Positions 25,848 to 35,514 of a stretch of 54,611 nucleotides of DNA are shown piece after piece. This DNA is from Chloroflexota bacterium (GTDB lineage: Bacteria; Chloroflexota; Anaerolineae; Aggregatilineales; Phototrophicaceae), in the NCBI GenBank assembly GCA_009841405.1, contig VXLV01000100.1, positions 1 to 54,611 of the forward strand, read 5' to 3'. Both the position numbers and the translations under genes were made by a program. Below the pieces are notes generated by a model. That model ran no database searches. It saw only the letters and a program-made list of their open reading frames with translations, and had not been told where the DNA came from. Positions within the stretch are counted from its first letter, which is position 1, and each line of letters starts with the position of its first letter.

Positions 25848-28202
25848 CTATCCGCACTCGCCATCCGTCTTCACATAATCCGCGCTGATCCAGCCCGTTT
25901 CACCGCGATACTCGACCTGGAACCAGCCCGCTGTATGGGCGCTTGCCCCGAGCGTCGCGCCTTCCGCCACTAAGCCCATGATCGCCCCGGCGGGTCCGTC
26001 GCGGAAGTTGAGCGCGTGCGTTGTCGTCACCGAGCAGTCTTTCAACCTTAGCTCGGTGGAATCGCCTTCGGGCTGCGCCGGGCCTTCCGCGTTCCATTCG
26101 ACAGCGCCGATATCGCAGCCGCCGTCCTGTGGGCGCGCCGTGCCGATCTGATCGGTCTCGGGGCAGAAGCGCGCGTCCGCGGCGTCAATCGCCGGGCTGC
26201 CGAGCATGAGCGGCTGCCAGGCGGGCTCGCCCGTCAGCTCGCCGAGGAGCGGGTCCGCGCCTGCGGCGACGCCACAGCTATCGTCGCTGCTTAGGTTGCC
26301 AACGTTCTGCGCCAGGGGCTTGCCGGCACAGTGCGCCGATTGGCGGGGACTGGTTGAATACACGATGCTGTTGCGCAGACTGATGCGCCCGGGATTACTT
26401 TCGTCGCTATGAAGCGCCACGCCATCCGTGGCAAAGTTATTGGCCATGGTCACATGCGTCAATGTAATTGGCGCCCCGCCGGAAAAGATGGCGCCGCCTT
26501 TGTCCGCCTGATTGCGCCGGAAGGTGCTGTTAGTGACGACCACCTCACCGGTACTCCAGGTGGCAATGGCGCCGCCGATAGACTCGGCCCGGTTGTCCAC
26601 AAAGCTGCTCCGATTGACAACCAGGCGGCCGCCATTAAGGTCGATCGCGCCGCCCGCGCCAAGATTCACAGCGCGATTGCCGATGAAACTGCTGCTGTTG
26701 ACGGTGACGCTCGTGCCGGGTGTGGCCAGCCAGATTGCGCCGCCTTCTTTGGCGACGTTGAATTTGAAGCTGGCGTTATTGATAATCGCCCGGCCGCCAT
26801 TCTGCACGACAAGCGCGCCGCCCTTGGCGTTGGCCGCCACGCGACCTTTGGCAAGCGTCAAGTTGTTGATCGTCAGCGCGCCGCCGTCCACGTTGAAAAT
26901 GCGGAAGCGCGCTTCGCCGCTAATGGTGTGGCCATTACCCTCAATCGTGATCTCGCTTGTGATCCGCGGCAGCAGCGCGTCCAGCGCAATATCTTCGGTG
27001 AGCTCAATGATGTCGTGGCCCGCGCCGGCGTCGCAGCCGCCGGATGGCGCATCGGTATTGGCGGCGACGATCTGGTCGAAGAGCGGGCAGGGCGGGGGCG
27101 GCACGACCGGCGTAGGCGCTAGCCGCGCCGTCGTGGACTCAATCGCGCCGACATCGCAGCCGCCGCCTTGCGGCCGCGCCGTGCCGATTTGGTCCGTCGC
27201 CGGGCAATAGTCCGCGACGGCGGCGTCAAGCGCCGGGCTGCCGTCTCGCAGTGGAAAGTAAGCCGGCGCGCCCGTCAACGGTCCCAGCTTCAGATCACGG
27301 ATCGGCAGCTGAGAGCAAGTACCGTCCGCGCTCAGATTGCCCTCGGCGACATTCAAGCCGCGGTCGCAATCCGCGATCGGCCCGCGGTTGGATACCAGGC
27401 TGTTGCGCAGCGTGATCGCGCCCCCGTTTCGAAAGAGGGCGTCGCCGCCGAGATAGTCCGACTTGTTTTCGACCATAGTCACGTGTGTGAAGGACGCTCG
27501 TCCCGAGAGGATCGCCAGTACGCCGCCGGCCAGTCCTTCGTTTCCCTTGAAGGTGGAATTGGTTACAGTGAGTCGGCTGCCTTGCGCGTGAAATACACCG
27601 CCCCAGGCGCGGTCCGCATCGTTGTCTACAAAACTGCTATTGGTGATCGTCAGCGTTCCGCCATGCAGCAGAAATACGCCGCCCTCCAGTTCGGATTGGT
27701 TGCCCACAAAACTGCTGCCCGTGATCGCGGCCGCCACATCGCCGCTAACCATCGCGATCGCGCCGCCCCGATAGGCCCAGTTGTCTTTAAATGTCGAATT
27801 CACGACCAAGAGCGCGCCGTCATTCCGCAACCTGATCGCGCCGCCGTTACCGTTGAGGTAGCCCTCGGCCAGCGTCAGATTAGATAGCGTTAGCCGCCCG
27901 CCGCTGACGTCGAAGAGGCGAAATTGGTTGTCGCCGCTGATGGTATGCCCGTTGCCTTCAATTGTGATCGTGCCGGTGATCGGCGGCAACGATTCGCTCA
28001 GCGTGACGTCCTCGGTGAGCGCGATGATGTCGTGGCTCGTGCCTTTCGGGCAGCCGCCTATCGATGTGTTGGTGTTGGCCGACCGGATGTGATCCGCCAG
28101 CGAGCAGCTCGACGCCGAGACTTGCGCAGCGGCGGCAGCGAGACTGAAGAGCGCCAAAATCAACAGCAGCGCCAGATTCTGTCTTTGACACATAGTTTGC
28201 AT
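25848..28202 (-). CDS. Secreted beta-helix / SH3b protein P7
   Basis: 784 aa: signal peptide about 1-30 (NLALLLILALFSLAAAAAQV), two Cys-type beta-helix modules opening CSLADHIRSANTNTSIGGC and CPLFDQIVAANTDAPSGGC, a Pro-rich linker (APTPVVPPPPCP) and a C-terminal SH3b domain (CSVTTTHALNFRDGPAG to DGECG). Each module also has a mid-late Cys pair (DCDRGLNVAEGNLSADGTC in module 1). GGAGG lies 7 nt before ATG 28202. The opening of module 1 is nearly the same as that of P4, so these two form a sub-group. No catalytic motif of a pectate lyase or hydrolase is apparent. Confidence 0.9.
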   Translation of the reverse strand: MQTMCQRQNLALLLILALFSLAAAAAQVSASSCSLADHIRSANTNTSIGGCPKGTSHDIIALTEDVTLSESLPPITGTITIEGNGHTISGDNQFRLFDVSGGRLTLSNLTLAEGYLNGNGGAIRLRNDGALLVVNSTFKDNWAYRGGAIAMVSGDVAAAITGSSFVGNQSELEGGVFLLHGGTLTITNSSFVDNDADRAWGGVFHAQGSRLTVTNSTFKGNEGLAGGVLAILSGRASFTHVTMVENKSDYLGGDALFRNGGAITLRNSLVSNRGPIADCDRGLNVAEGNLSADGTCSQLPIRDLKLGPLTGAPAYFPLRDGSPALDAAVADYCPATDQIGTARPQGGGCDVGAIESTTARLAPTPVVPPPPCPLFDQIVAANTDAPSGGCDAGAGHDIIELTEDIALDALLPRITSEITIEGNGHTISGEARFRIFNVDGGALTINNLTLAKGRVAANAKGGALVVQNGGRAIINNASFKFNVAKEGGAIWLATPGTSVTVNSSSFIGNRAVNLGAGGAIDLNGGRLVVNRSSFVDNRAESIGGAIATWSTGEVVVTNSTFRRNQADKGGAIFSGGAPITLTHVTMANNFATDGVALHSDESNPGRISLRNSIVYSTSPRQSAHCAGKPLAQNVGNLSSDDSCGVAAGADPLLGELTGEPAWQPLMLGSPAIDAADARFCPETDQIGTARPQDGGCDIGAVEWNAEGPAQPEGDSTELRLKDCSVTTTHALNFRDGPAGAIMGLVAEGATLGASAHTAGWFQVEYRGETGWISADYVKTDGECG

Positions 28203-28233
28203 AGGGTCGCCTCCGCGAATTCACTTGACGAGT

Positions 28234-30492
28234 TTAGCCGCAGATGCCCACTACGGTCACATAATCCGCGCTGATCCAGCCGGAGGCGCCGCGGTGCTCG
28301 ACCTGGAACCAGCCCTGCGTCCGCGCCGTCGCCGCGAGCGTCGCGCCCTCGACTACCAAGCCTATGCGCGCCCCGCCGGGCCCGTCCCGGAAGTTTAGCG
28401 CGTGCGTCGTTGTCAGCGCGCAGCCATTCATCGCTTGCTCGACCGCGCCAGGCGCCGGCCGCGCCGGGCTGCCCGCGGGCCACTCGATCGCGCCGATGTC
28501 GCAGCCGCGGCCCTGCGGTCGCGCCCGGCCGATTTGGTCTGTCGCCGGGCAGAAGCGGGCGTCCGCCGCGTCGATCGCCGGGCTGCCCGGCTGCGGCGTG
28601 CGCCAATCGGCAGACTCAGACGCTTCCTCAAGCACGGGGTCGCCAGCGAGCGCCGGCGCGCAAGATCCGTCTTTAACGAGGTTGCTGATATTCTGGACGA
28701 GTCGGCCTGAACAAAGCGCCGAAGCTGATGTTGCGCTGTCAGAGACGATGCTGTTGCGCAAATTGAACCCGCCATTCGCTTCGCTGCCTAGAACCTTGCC
28801 CTTGGCGGTTTCGTCCAGAACCGTAACGTGCGTGAGCGTGATTGTGGCGTTGCGGGACGCGACCGCCCGGCCAAATGTTGCTCGGTTGTTTATGAATGTG
28901 CTGTTGCTGATATCGACAGCCTGGCTGAGCTCTGCGAAAACCGCGCCGCCCTTTCCGCTGCCGCTAATTCCGCCGCTGCCGATGGCGCTGTTGCTGACGA
29001 AGCTGCTGTTCGCGATTGCAATCGCATTTTTGAGATGAACGCTAGACACATTAATCGCGCCGCCCGTGCCAGCGCGATTGGAAATGAAACGGCTGTTGTT
29101 GACCGCTAGGCTGGCGCCGCGCTCGATGGCAATTGCGCCGCCCCAGAGCGCGATATTGTCGACGAAGATGGTATTGATAACGACTGCCGCGCCATTGTTT
29201 CGTACGAAGAGCGCGCCACCCGCCCCTTGCAGGTTGTTCGCGTCGGCTAGCGTCACGTTCGTGGTCGTCAGCGTGCCAGCGTTGACGGTGAAAATCGGGA
29301 TTCGCGTTTTCCCGCTTATCGAGAAGCCATTGCCTTCTATGGTGATATTGCTGGTAATCGCCGGCAGCTTCTTCAACAAAGCGATATCACGCGTCAGCGC
29401 GATTACATCGTGGCCCTTTCCCGCCGGGCAGCCGCCAGCTGGCGCGTCGGTATTGGCGGCGGTGATTTGTTCGGCCAGGGAACAAGGCGGCGGCGGCACG
29501 ATGGGCAGTGCCGGCGAGCGAGCGCTCGTCGACTCAATCGCGCCGATATCACAGCCACCGCCATGCGGTCGCGCAACACCGAGTTGATCGCTCGCCAAAC
29601 AGAAGTCAGGGTGCGCGGCGTCGATCGCCGGGCTGTGGTCTAGCAGCGGAATGAACGTACGCGAGCGGGACGGGTTGCCTAGCAGAGCGTCATCGACCTT
29701 CTTGATGCCGCAACTGCCGTCCTGACCAAGATTGCCGATATTTTGATCGAGTACTCCGTCGCAGTCTTTTGCCGCTCCCGCGTTGACAAGAATGCTGTTG
29801 CGGAGCTTGACGCTGCCATCCAGCTTATCAATCGCGTCGCCATCTCGTATGGTCGATCGATTGTTCACCATGCTGATATGGGTCAAGCTGACTTCGGCGC
29901 GCCAAACCGCCAATGCGCCGCCGCCAGTTGCTTGATTGTTGTGGAAGGTGCTGTTGGTTATTTCGCTCACGCCCGGATCAGCATAAATGGCCCCGCCATA
30001 GCCATGGAGGGAGTGATTGTCCCGGAAGCTGCTGCCGGTGATTGTGGCGTTCCCGCGGATGTAGATCGCGCCGCCATGATCATCGGCCGCATTGCCGACG
30101 AAGCTGCTGCGCTCGACGGTGAGACGCGAGTCGTCGCTCATCATCGCAATGGCGCCGCCTTTTTGGTTGACTGCCCGGCCATTCCACAGCGTCAGATTCC
30201 TTATCGTGAGCGCCCCGCCGCTGACTTCAAAGATGCGAAATCTGTCGTCGCCGCTGATCGTATACCCGTTGCCGTAGATCGTCAGACGGCCCGTGATCGG
30301 CGGCAGCGGCGCGGAGAGGACAATGTCGCTGCCGAGCGTTACCGAGTTGCTGCCGGCGCTATTGGCCGCTTGAATCGCCGCTGACAACTCGGCGTAGTTT
30401 TCGGCCGCGGAAGCCCATGGCGCCGGTCCCCAGAGCAGCAGGGCTAGCAGAAGCAGGCCCGCGATTGACCGCGCATATTGCCTTGTATTCAT
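28234..30492 (-). CDS. Secreted beta-helix / SH3b protein P6
   Basis: 752 aa: signal peptide about 1-30, a Cys-free opening module (ENYAELSAAIQAANSAGSN), a Cys-type module (CSLAEQITAANTDAPAGGC) and an SH3b domain (CALTTTHALNFRDGPGG to VGICG). AGGAG is 7 nt before ATG 30492. Its last ~350 nt (28237-28590) are almost the same as the corresponding part of P4 (33117-33465), whereas the gene lying between them, P5, differs in that stretch. That points to recent conversion or duplication. It is separated by 31 nt from the next gene and 10 nt from the previous one. Confidence 0.9.
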   Translation of the reverse strand: MNTRQYARSIAGLLLLALLLWGPAPWASAAENYAELSAAIQAANSAGSNSVTLGSDIVLSAPLPPITGRLTIYGNGYTISGDDRFRIFEVSGGALTIRNLTLWNGRAVNQKGGAIAMMSDDSRLTVERSSFVGNAADDHGGAIYIRGNATITGSSFRDNHSLHGYGGAIYADPGVSEITNSTFHNNQATGGGALAVWRAEVSLTHISMVNNRSTIRDGDAIDKLDGSVKLRNSILVNAGAAKDCDGVLDQNIGNLGQDGSCGIKKVDDALLGNPSRSRTFIPLLDHSPAIDAAHPDFCLASDQLGVARPHGGGCDIGAIESTSARSPALPIVPPPPCSLAEQITAANTDAPAGGCPAGKGHDVIALTRDIALLKKLPAITSNITIEGNGFSISGKTRIPIFTVNAGTLTTTNVTLADANNLQGAGGALFVRNNGAAVVINTIFVDNIALWGGAIAIERGASLAVNNSRFISNRAGTGGAINVSSVHLKNAIAIANSSFVSNSAIGSGGISGSGKGGAVFAELSQAVDISNSTFINNRATFGRAVASRNATITLTHVTVLDETAKGKVLGSEANGGFNLRNSIVSDSATSASALCSGRLVQNISNLVKDGSCAPALAGDPVLEEASESADWRTPQPGSPAIDAADARFCPATDQIGRARPQGRGCDIGAIEWPAGSPARPAPGAVEQAMNGCALTTTHALNFRDGPGGARIGLVVEGATLAATARTQGWFQVEHRGASGWISADYVTVVGICG

Positions 30493-30502
30493 GCAGTCGC
30501 TC

Positions 30503-33100
30503 CTATCCGCACGCGCCTTCGGTCACCACATAATCCGCGCTGATCCAGCCGGAGGCGCCGCGGTGCTCAACCTGGAACCAGCCCTGCGTCCGCGCCGTCG
30601 CTCTTACGGTCGACCGCTCCGGCACAGCGCCGAAGCGCGCGCCGCCCGGTCCCTCGCGAAAGTTGAGCGTGTGTTTGGTGGTCACCAGGCAGTCGGCTAC
30701 GGCAGCGCTGACCGGGACGGATTCGACCGCGCCGATATCGCAGAGGCTGAAGCGCGGGCGCTCGCGGCCCAGCTGATCGGCGCGCGCGCAGTACCTGGAA
30801 TCGGCAGCGTCAATCGCCGGACTGCCCGGCAGTAGATCCAGAAAGCTTGGCGCGCTGTCCTCGTCGGGCAGCCGCAGCAGGGGGTCGCCGCTTACTTTCG
30901 GCGAGCAACTGTCGTCGTCTATGAGATTGCCGGCGTTTTCGGTCAGGCGTCCGCCGCACTGATTTCTGCCGCCGCCGGCCAGCAGGCTGTTGCGCAATTT
31001 CACCACGCCGATATCGGAGGCGAAGCCGCGATCTTCCGCCATGAGCGCGGCGCCGGGGAAGGCGCTATTGTCGAACATGGTTACATGCGTGAGCGTAACA
31101 TTGCTCCAACGGGCGTAGACCGCGCCGCCGCTCCGCGCCCAATTCTGGGTGAATGTACTATTGCTGATGTCAATGACGCCGCTCAGTGTGCCGACTGCGC
31201 CGCCGTCGCCGATAGACGCCGAGTTCTTGTGGAAGCTGCTGTTGCTAATCTTGAGGCTGCTGCCTCTTTCCCAGTCGATTGCGCCGCCAAGGGTGGTCGC
31301 CTGGTTGCGGACAAAGCGGCTGTTGTGGATGGTCGACTGACGCCCGGCCTTGGAGCCGCCGCCGATTGCGCCGCCTGTTGTGGCAGCATTGCGGAGGAAG
31401 GTTGAGCCGTTTACTACGATGCTGCCCTTGCCCTGCACCCAGATCGCCGCGCCTGTGTCGTTCGCGCCGTAAGTAGCCTTGCCATCCGCCAGGGTCAGAT
31501 TGTTCACGGTGAATGTGCCGGCGTCGACCGTGAAGATCCGAAAACGATTCCTGCCGCTAATCGTATGGCCATCGCCTTCGATCGTGATGTCGCTGGAGAT
31601 ATTCGGCAGTTTTTCGTCGAGGGTGATGTCCTCGTTCAAAGTGATAACATCGTGCCCGTCTCCCGCCGGGCAGCCGCCCGCCGGCGCGTCCGTGTTGGCG
31701 GCCACAATTCGCAGCGCAAGCGGGCAGGGCGGCGGCGGCTCGATTGGCGGCGGTTTTGGCAGCGCGCCTTTCGCTTCGATCGCGCCGATATCGCAGCCCT
31801 CGCCTTGAGGACGCGCTGTGCCATTTTGGTCGTTTTCGAGGCAGAACTCCGGGTGAGCGGCGTCCACGGCCGGGCTGAAATCCAGCAGCGGGTAGCGCGC
31901 CGGCGAGCCAGTCAAGCCGCCGAGCAGAAAGTCCTCGCTGTACGGCAAGTCCGCGCAGGTCCCGTCCCGGCTCAAATTGCCAATCGCCTGGTCCAGGCCG
32001 CCGCTGCAGTCATCGGGCGGCGCCGGCGAAGAGACCAGACTGTTGCGTAGCAGAACGATTCCTGACTCCCTGTGGATCGCTTCGCCGCTGGCATTCGTCG
32101 ACCCATTGTCGATCATGCTGACGTGCGTCATTGTCACATCGGCGCCGGCCGCCAGCAGCGCGCCGCCTGACGACGAAGCGCGATTGTTGTAGAAGGTGGC
32201 GTTTGATACGCGGACGCTGCCTGACTCTGCGAATAGCGCGCCGCCTTGATCTTCGGTGCTGTTGTCGCGAAAGCTGCTGCCGCTGATGTCGGCGCTTCCG
32301 CCGGAGATGTAGATCGCGCCGCCAGCGCGCTTGGATTTGCTGCCCCTTATGTTGCTGCCGCTGATTACAAGATGAACATCGCTGCCGAAGGTCGCGAATG
32401 CGCCGCCTTCCGTTGCCTTGTTTCGGCTGAAGGTTGAGTCTTCAACCGTTGCCCGCGCGCCATCGCGGAGGAGAATGGCGCCGCCATGACCCTCGATATG
32501 GCCGACGACATCTGCCGCCCGCGGCCAAACGTATGTAACCGTGGGGCAGCCGTCGTCGGCGGAATATTCATGTCGTGGCTCGGTCAGACTGATGTCCACG
32601 CGGTGCGCTGCAATCTCGGCGCAATTCTTCTCGATGTGACTGTCGCTGATTTCCAGCGAGCCGCCGGCGGCCCAAATTGCGCCGCCGTTTCTTGCAAGGT
32701 TTTCGCTTAATGTCGAATTCTCTATGATTACTCGCGCGCCCTTGCGCATGCGAATCGCGCCGCCGTCTTCACCGTCAGGCGCTTTGCCATCCCGCAGCGT
32801 CGCATTCAGCAGTCGCAGCCGCCCGCCAGCGACATCAAAGACGCGATGCTTGCCCTCGCCGCTAATGGCATGCCCCGCGCCGTCGATGACGAGCGCGCCC
32901 GTGATCGGCGGCGACGGGGCTGTGAGGACAATGTCGCTGCCCAGTGTAATCGCGCCGCTGCCACTGCTGTTGGCTGCCTGAATCGCCGCTGCCAACTCGG
33001 TATAATTCTCCGCCGCAGACACCCCAGGCGCTAGTCCCCCAAGCATGAAGGTCAACACGAGTACGGCAGCGAATGTCCTTACAGTTTGCCTTACATTCAT
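30503..33100 (-). CDS. Secreted beta-helix / SH3b protein P5 with variable loop
   Basis: 865 aa: signal peptide about 1-30, a Cys-free opening module (ENYTELAAAIQAANSSGSG), a Cys-type module (CPLALRIVAANTDAPAGGC) and SH3b (CLVTTKHTLNFREGPGG to EGACG). Module 1 contains an extra segment between KNCA and DDGC (about 25 residues between the two Cys, 32546-32623) that has no counterpart in P4, P6 or P7 but matches in position those of P1-P3. ATG 33100 with AGGAG at 7 nt is chosen over an upstream in-frame start at 33178 that overlaps the previous gene's SH3b codons. Only 13 nt separate it from P4. Confidence 0.9.
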   Translation of the reverse strand: MNVRQTVRTFAAVLVLTFMLGGLAPGVSAAENYTELAAAIQAANSSGSGAITLGSDIVLTAPSPPITGALVIDGAGHAISGEGKHRVFDVAGGRLRLLNATLRDGKAPDGEDGGAIRMRKGARVIIENSTLSENLARNGGAIWAAGGSLEISDSHIEKNCAEIAAHRVDISLTEPRHEYSADDGCPTVTYVWPRAADVVGHIEGHGGAILLRDGARATVEDSTFSRNKATEGGAFATFGSDVHLVISGSNIRGSKSKRAGGAIYISGGSADISGSSFRDNSTEDQGGALFAESGSVRVSNATFYNNRASSSGGALLAAGADVTMTHVSMIDNGSTNASGEAIHRESGIVLLRNSLVSSPAPPDDCSGGLDQAIGNLSRDGTCADLPYSEDFLLGGLTGSPARYPLLDFSPAVDAAHPEFCLENDQNGTARPQGEGCDIGAIEAKGALPKPPPIEPPPPCPLALRIVAANTDAPAGGCPAGDGHDVITLNEDITLDEKLPNISSDITIEGDGHTISGRNRFRIFTVDAGTFTVNNLTLADGKATYGANDTGAAIWVQGKGSIVVNGSTFLRNAATTGGAIGGGSKAGRQSTIHNSRFVRNQATTLGGAIDWERGSSLKISNSSFHKNSASIGDGGAVGTLSGVIDISNSTFTQNWARSGGAVYARWSNVTLTHVTMFDNSAFPGAALMAEDRGFASDIGVVKLRNSLLAGGGRNQCGGRLTENAGNLIDDDSCSPKVSGDPLLRLPDEDSAPSFLDLLPGSPAIDAADSRYCARADQLGRERPRFSLCDIGAVESVPVSAAVADCLVTTKHTLNFREGPGGARFGAVPERSTVRATARTQGWFQVEHRGASGWISADYVVTEGACG

Positions 33101-33113
33101 CCAGATGCTCCTT

Positions 33114-35480
33114 TCAGCAGTCGCCTTCAGTCGCCACATAATCCGCGCTGATCCAGCCGGAGGCGCCGCGGTGCTCAACCTGGAACCAGCCCTGCGTCCG
33201 CGCGGTCGCCGTGAGCGTCGCGCCCGCGACTACCAGGCCTATGCGCGCCCCGCCGGGCCGGTCGCGGAAGTTTAGCGCGTGCGTCGTTGTCAGCGCGCAG
33301 CCATTCGCCGCTTGCTCGGCAGCGTCAAGCGCCGGCTGTGCCGGGCTGCCCGCGGGCCACTCGATCGCGCCGATGTCGCAGCCGCGGCCCTTCGGTCGCG
33401 CCCGGCCGACTTGGTCCGTCGCCGGGCAGAAGCGGGCGTCCGCCGCGTCGATCGCCGGGCTGCCGGCTTTCAACAGAATGTACCCCGGCGAGCCGGTCGC
33501 GCGATCAAGCATCGGGTCAACCGCCGCCCCTTCCGCGCAAGTCCCGTCTTGGCTCAGATTGCCGATGCTGTGGTCCAGGTCGCCAACGCAAGCCGCCGCG
33601 CTGTCGCCGCCGGCGACAATGCTGTTGCGCATAATCAGGCGCCCGCCTTTCTTGGCAACGCTGCCGCCTGCCTCAAAGGCCGGGTTGTTGACCAAGGTAA
33701 CATGTGTCAAGGTGGTTTCGCCGCCGCCTACCAAGATTGCGCCGCCTTGCCGTGCCCGGTTGCCGACGAAGCTGCTGTTGGAAACGCTTACTGAACCTTG
33801 GATGACTTCAATTGCGCCCCCAAATAGCGCGGTAACATTGAAATCGAAGCTGCTGCCGCTGATGTCGACCGCGCCGCCGTCGATCAGGATCGCGCCGCCG
33901 CCGGCTGCGCCGCTGTTGACGAGGATCGCGCCGCCGCCGGCCGCGGTGTAATTGTCGCGGAAGCTGCTATTTTTTACGCTTAGCGTGCCTCCGGCGCTTT
34001 CAAAGGCGATAGCGCCGCCCCAGCTTGCTTTGTTACCTGTGAAACTGGAATCATCAATAACGAGGCTCGCGCTGTTTTCGACCAGGATCGCGCCGCCTTT
34101 GCCGTCGAGCTCCTGTCCGCCGGTAAGCTTCAGATTCCTGATGGTCAGGCTTCCCGCGCTGACGGTGAAGATTCGGAAGCGATCAGCGCCGCTGATGCGG
34201 TTTCCATTGCCTTCAATCGTAATCTCGCTCGTAATAGGCGGGAGTTCCCGTTCGAGCGTAATGTCTTCATTTATGCTGATGACGTCGTGTCCCTTGCCCG
34301 CCGGGCAAGCGCCTGCCGGGGCATCAGTATTCGCGGCGGCGATCTTCTGCGCCAAAGGACAGGGCGGGGGCGGCTCGATACGCGGCAGCGCCGGGCGCGC
34401 GTCAGTCGCTTCAATGGCGCCGATGTCGCAGCCGTCGCCGTGCGGCCGCGCCGTGCCAACCTGATCAGTCTCAAGACAGAAGCGCGTGTCGGCCGCGTCT
34501 ACCGCCGGGCTGCGATCCTTTAGCGGAAAGTAAGCCGGCGCGCCGGTCATGCGGCCAAGCATGGGGTCGCCCTCGATGGCTTCCGCGCAACTGCCGTCCT
34601 GGCTCATGTTGCCGACGCTTTGATCCAGCGCGCCTTCGCAACTTGACCCAAAACCAAAGCTGGAAGCGTTGAGAATGATGCTATTGCGCATCAACAACCG
34701 CCCGCCGCGTTTGTACAAACTGTCTCCGTGGCTATTGCCCAGATTAGCGCTCATGGTGACATGGGTTAGCCTTGCTTCGCCGCCGCTGACTGATACAGCG
34801 CCGCCACCGATGGATTGATTGCGGAAGAATGTGCTGTTAGCGATATTCACCCGCCCGTTCAATGCTTCGATCGCGCCGCCAAATCTCGTCCCTCGGTTAA
34901 ACGCAAAGCTGCTGCCGCTGATGTCGACGTTTCCACCCGCAGCCAGGATCGCACCAGCGCCATGTCGAGCCGAATTCGAGCGGAAACTGCTTTGCAAGAT
35001 ATTCAGGCTCGCCTGGCCGCCAGTGACGGCAATGGCGCCGCCGCGGCTGGCGTTGTTCTTGTTGAAACTGGCATTCTCGATGATTGCCCCCGCGCCACTG
35101 CGCACGCGTATTGCGCCGCCGTCTTCATCGCCGGGCGCTTGCCCCTCAGTCAGCGTCAGATTCTTCACCCTTAGCCGTCGGCTTACGACATCAAATATGC
35201 GGAATTTGCCCGCGCCGCTGATGGTATGGCCGTGGCCTTCAATCGTGATCGTGCCGGCGATTGGCGGCAGCGCCTCGCTCAGCGTGATGTCTTCAGCGAT
35301 TGTGATGATATCGTGGCTGGTCCCCTGCGGGCAGCCGCCAACCGAGGTGTTGGTATTGGCCGAGCGGATGTGGTCCGCCAGCGAGCAGGCCGAGGCCCGG
35401 GCCGGCATGGCGGCAATCGCGACGCAGACTAGCGCAAGCGTCAGCAGCAGCCTATTGTGACGTGTCCGTGCTAGCTTCAT
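33114..35480 (-). CDS. Secreted beta-helix / SH3b protein P4
   Basis: 788 aa: signal peptide about 1-30 (LLLTLALVCVAIAAMPARAS), two Cys-type modules (CSLADHIRSANTNTSVGGC and CPLAQKIAAANTDAPAGAC) and SH3b (CALTTTHALNFRDRPGG to TEGDC). GGAGG is 7 nt before ATG 35480. Within module 2 a short internal duplication is seen: AAGGGAILVNSG followed at once by AAGGGAILIDGG (about 33870-33945). The 3' end is nearly identical to that of P6. The stop codon sits next to the ribosome site of P5. Confidence 0.9.
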   Translation of the reverse strand: MKLARTRHNRLLLTLALVCVAIAAMPARASACSLADHIRSANTNTSVGGCPQGTSHDIITIAEDITLSEALPPIAGTITIEGHGHTISGAGKFRIFDVVSRRLRVKNLTLTEGQAPGDEDGGAIRVRSGAGAIIENASFNKNNASRGGAIAVTGGQASLNILQSSFRSNSARHGAGAILAAGGNVDISGSSFAFNRGTRFGGAIEALNGRVNIANSTFFRNQSIGGGAVSVSGGEARLTHVTMSANLGNSHGDSLYKRGGRLLMRNSIILNASSFGFGSSCEGALDQSVGNMSQDGSCAEAIEGDPMLGRMTGAPAYFPLKDRSPAVDAADTRFCLETDQVGTARPHGDGCDIGAIEATDARPALPRIEPPPPCPLAQKIAAANTDAPAGACPAGKGHDVISINEDITLERELPPITSEITIEGNGNRISGADRFRIFTVSAGSLTIRNLKLTGGQELDGKGGAILVENSASLVIDDSSFTGNKASWGGAIAFESAGGTLSVKNSSFRDNYTAAGGGAILVNSGAAGGGAILIDGGAVDISGSSFDFNVTALFGGAIEVIQGSVSVSNSSFVGNRARQGGAILVGGGETTLTHVTLVNNPAFEAGGSVAKKGGRLIMRNSIVAGGDSAAACVGDLDHSIGNLSQDGTCAEGAAVDPMLDRATGSPGYILLKAGSPAIDAADARFCPATDQVGRARPKGRGCDIGAIEWPAGSPAQPALDAAEQAANGCALTTTHALNFRDRPGGARIGLVVAGATLTATARTQGWFQVEHRGASGWISADYVATEGDC

Positions 35481-35514
35481 AACAGCGCCTCCTCATAGCG
35501 CTCGATTTACGGCC

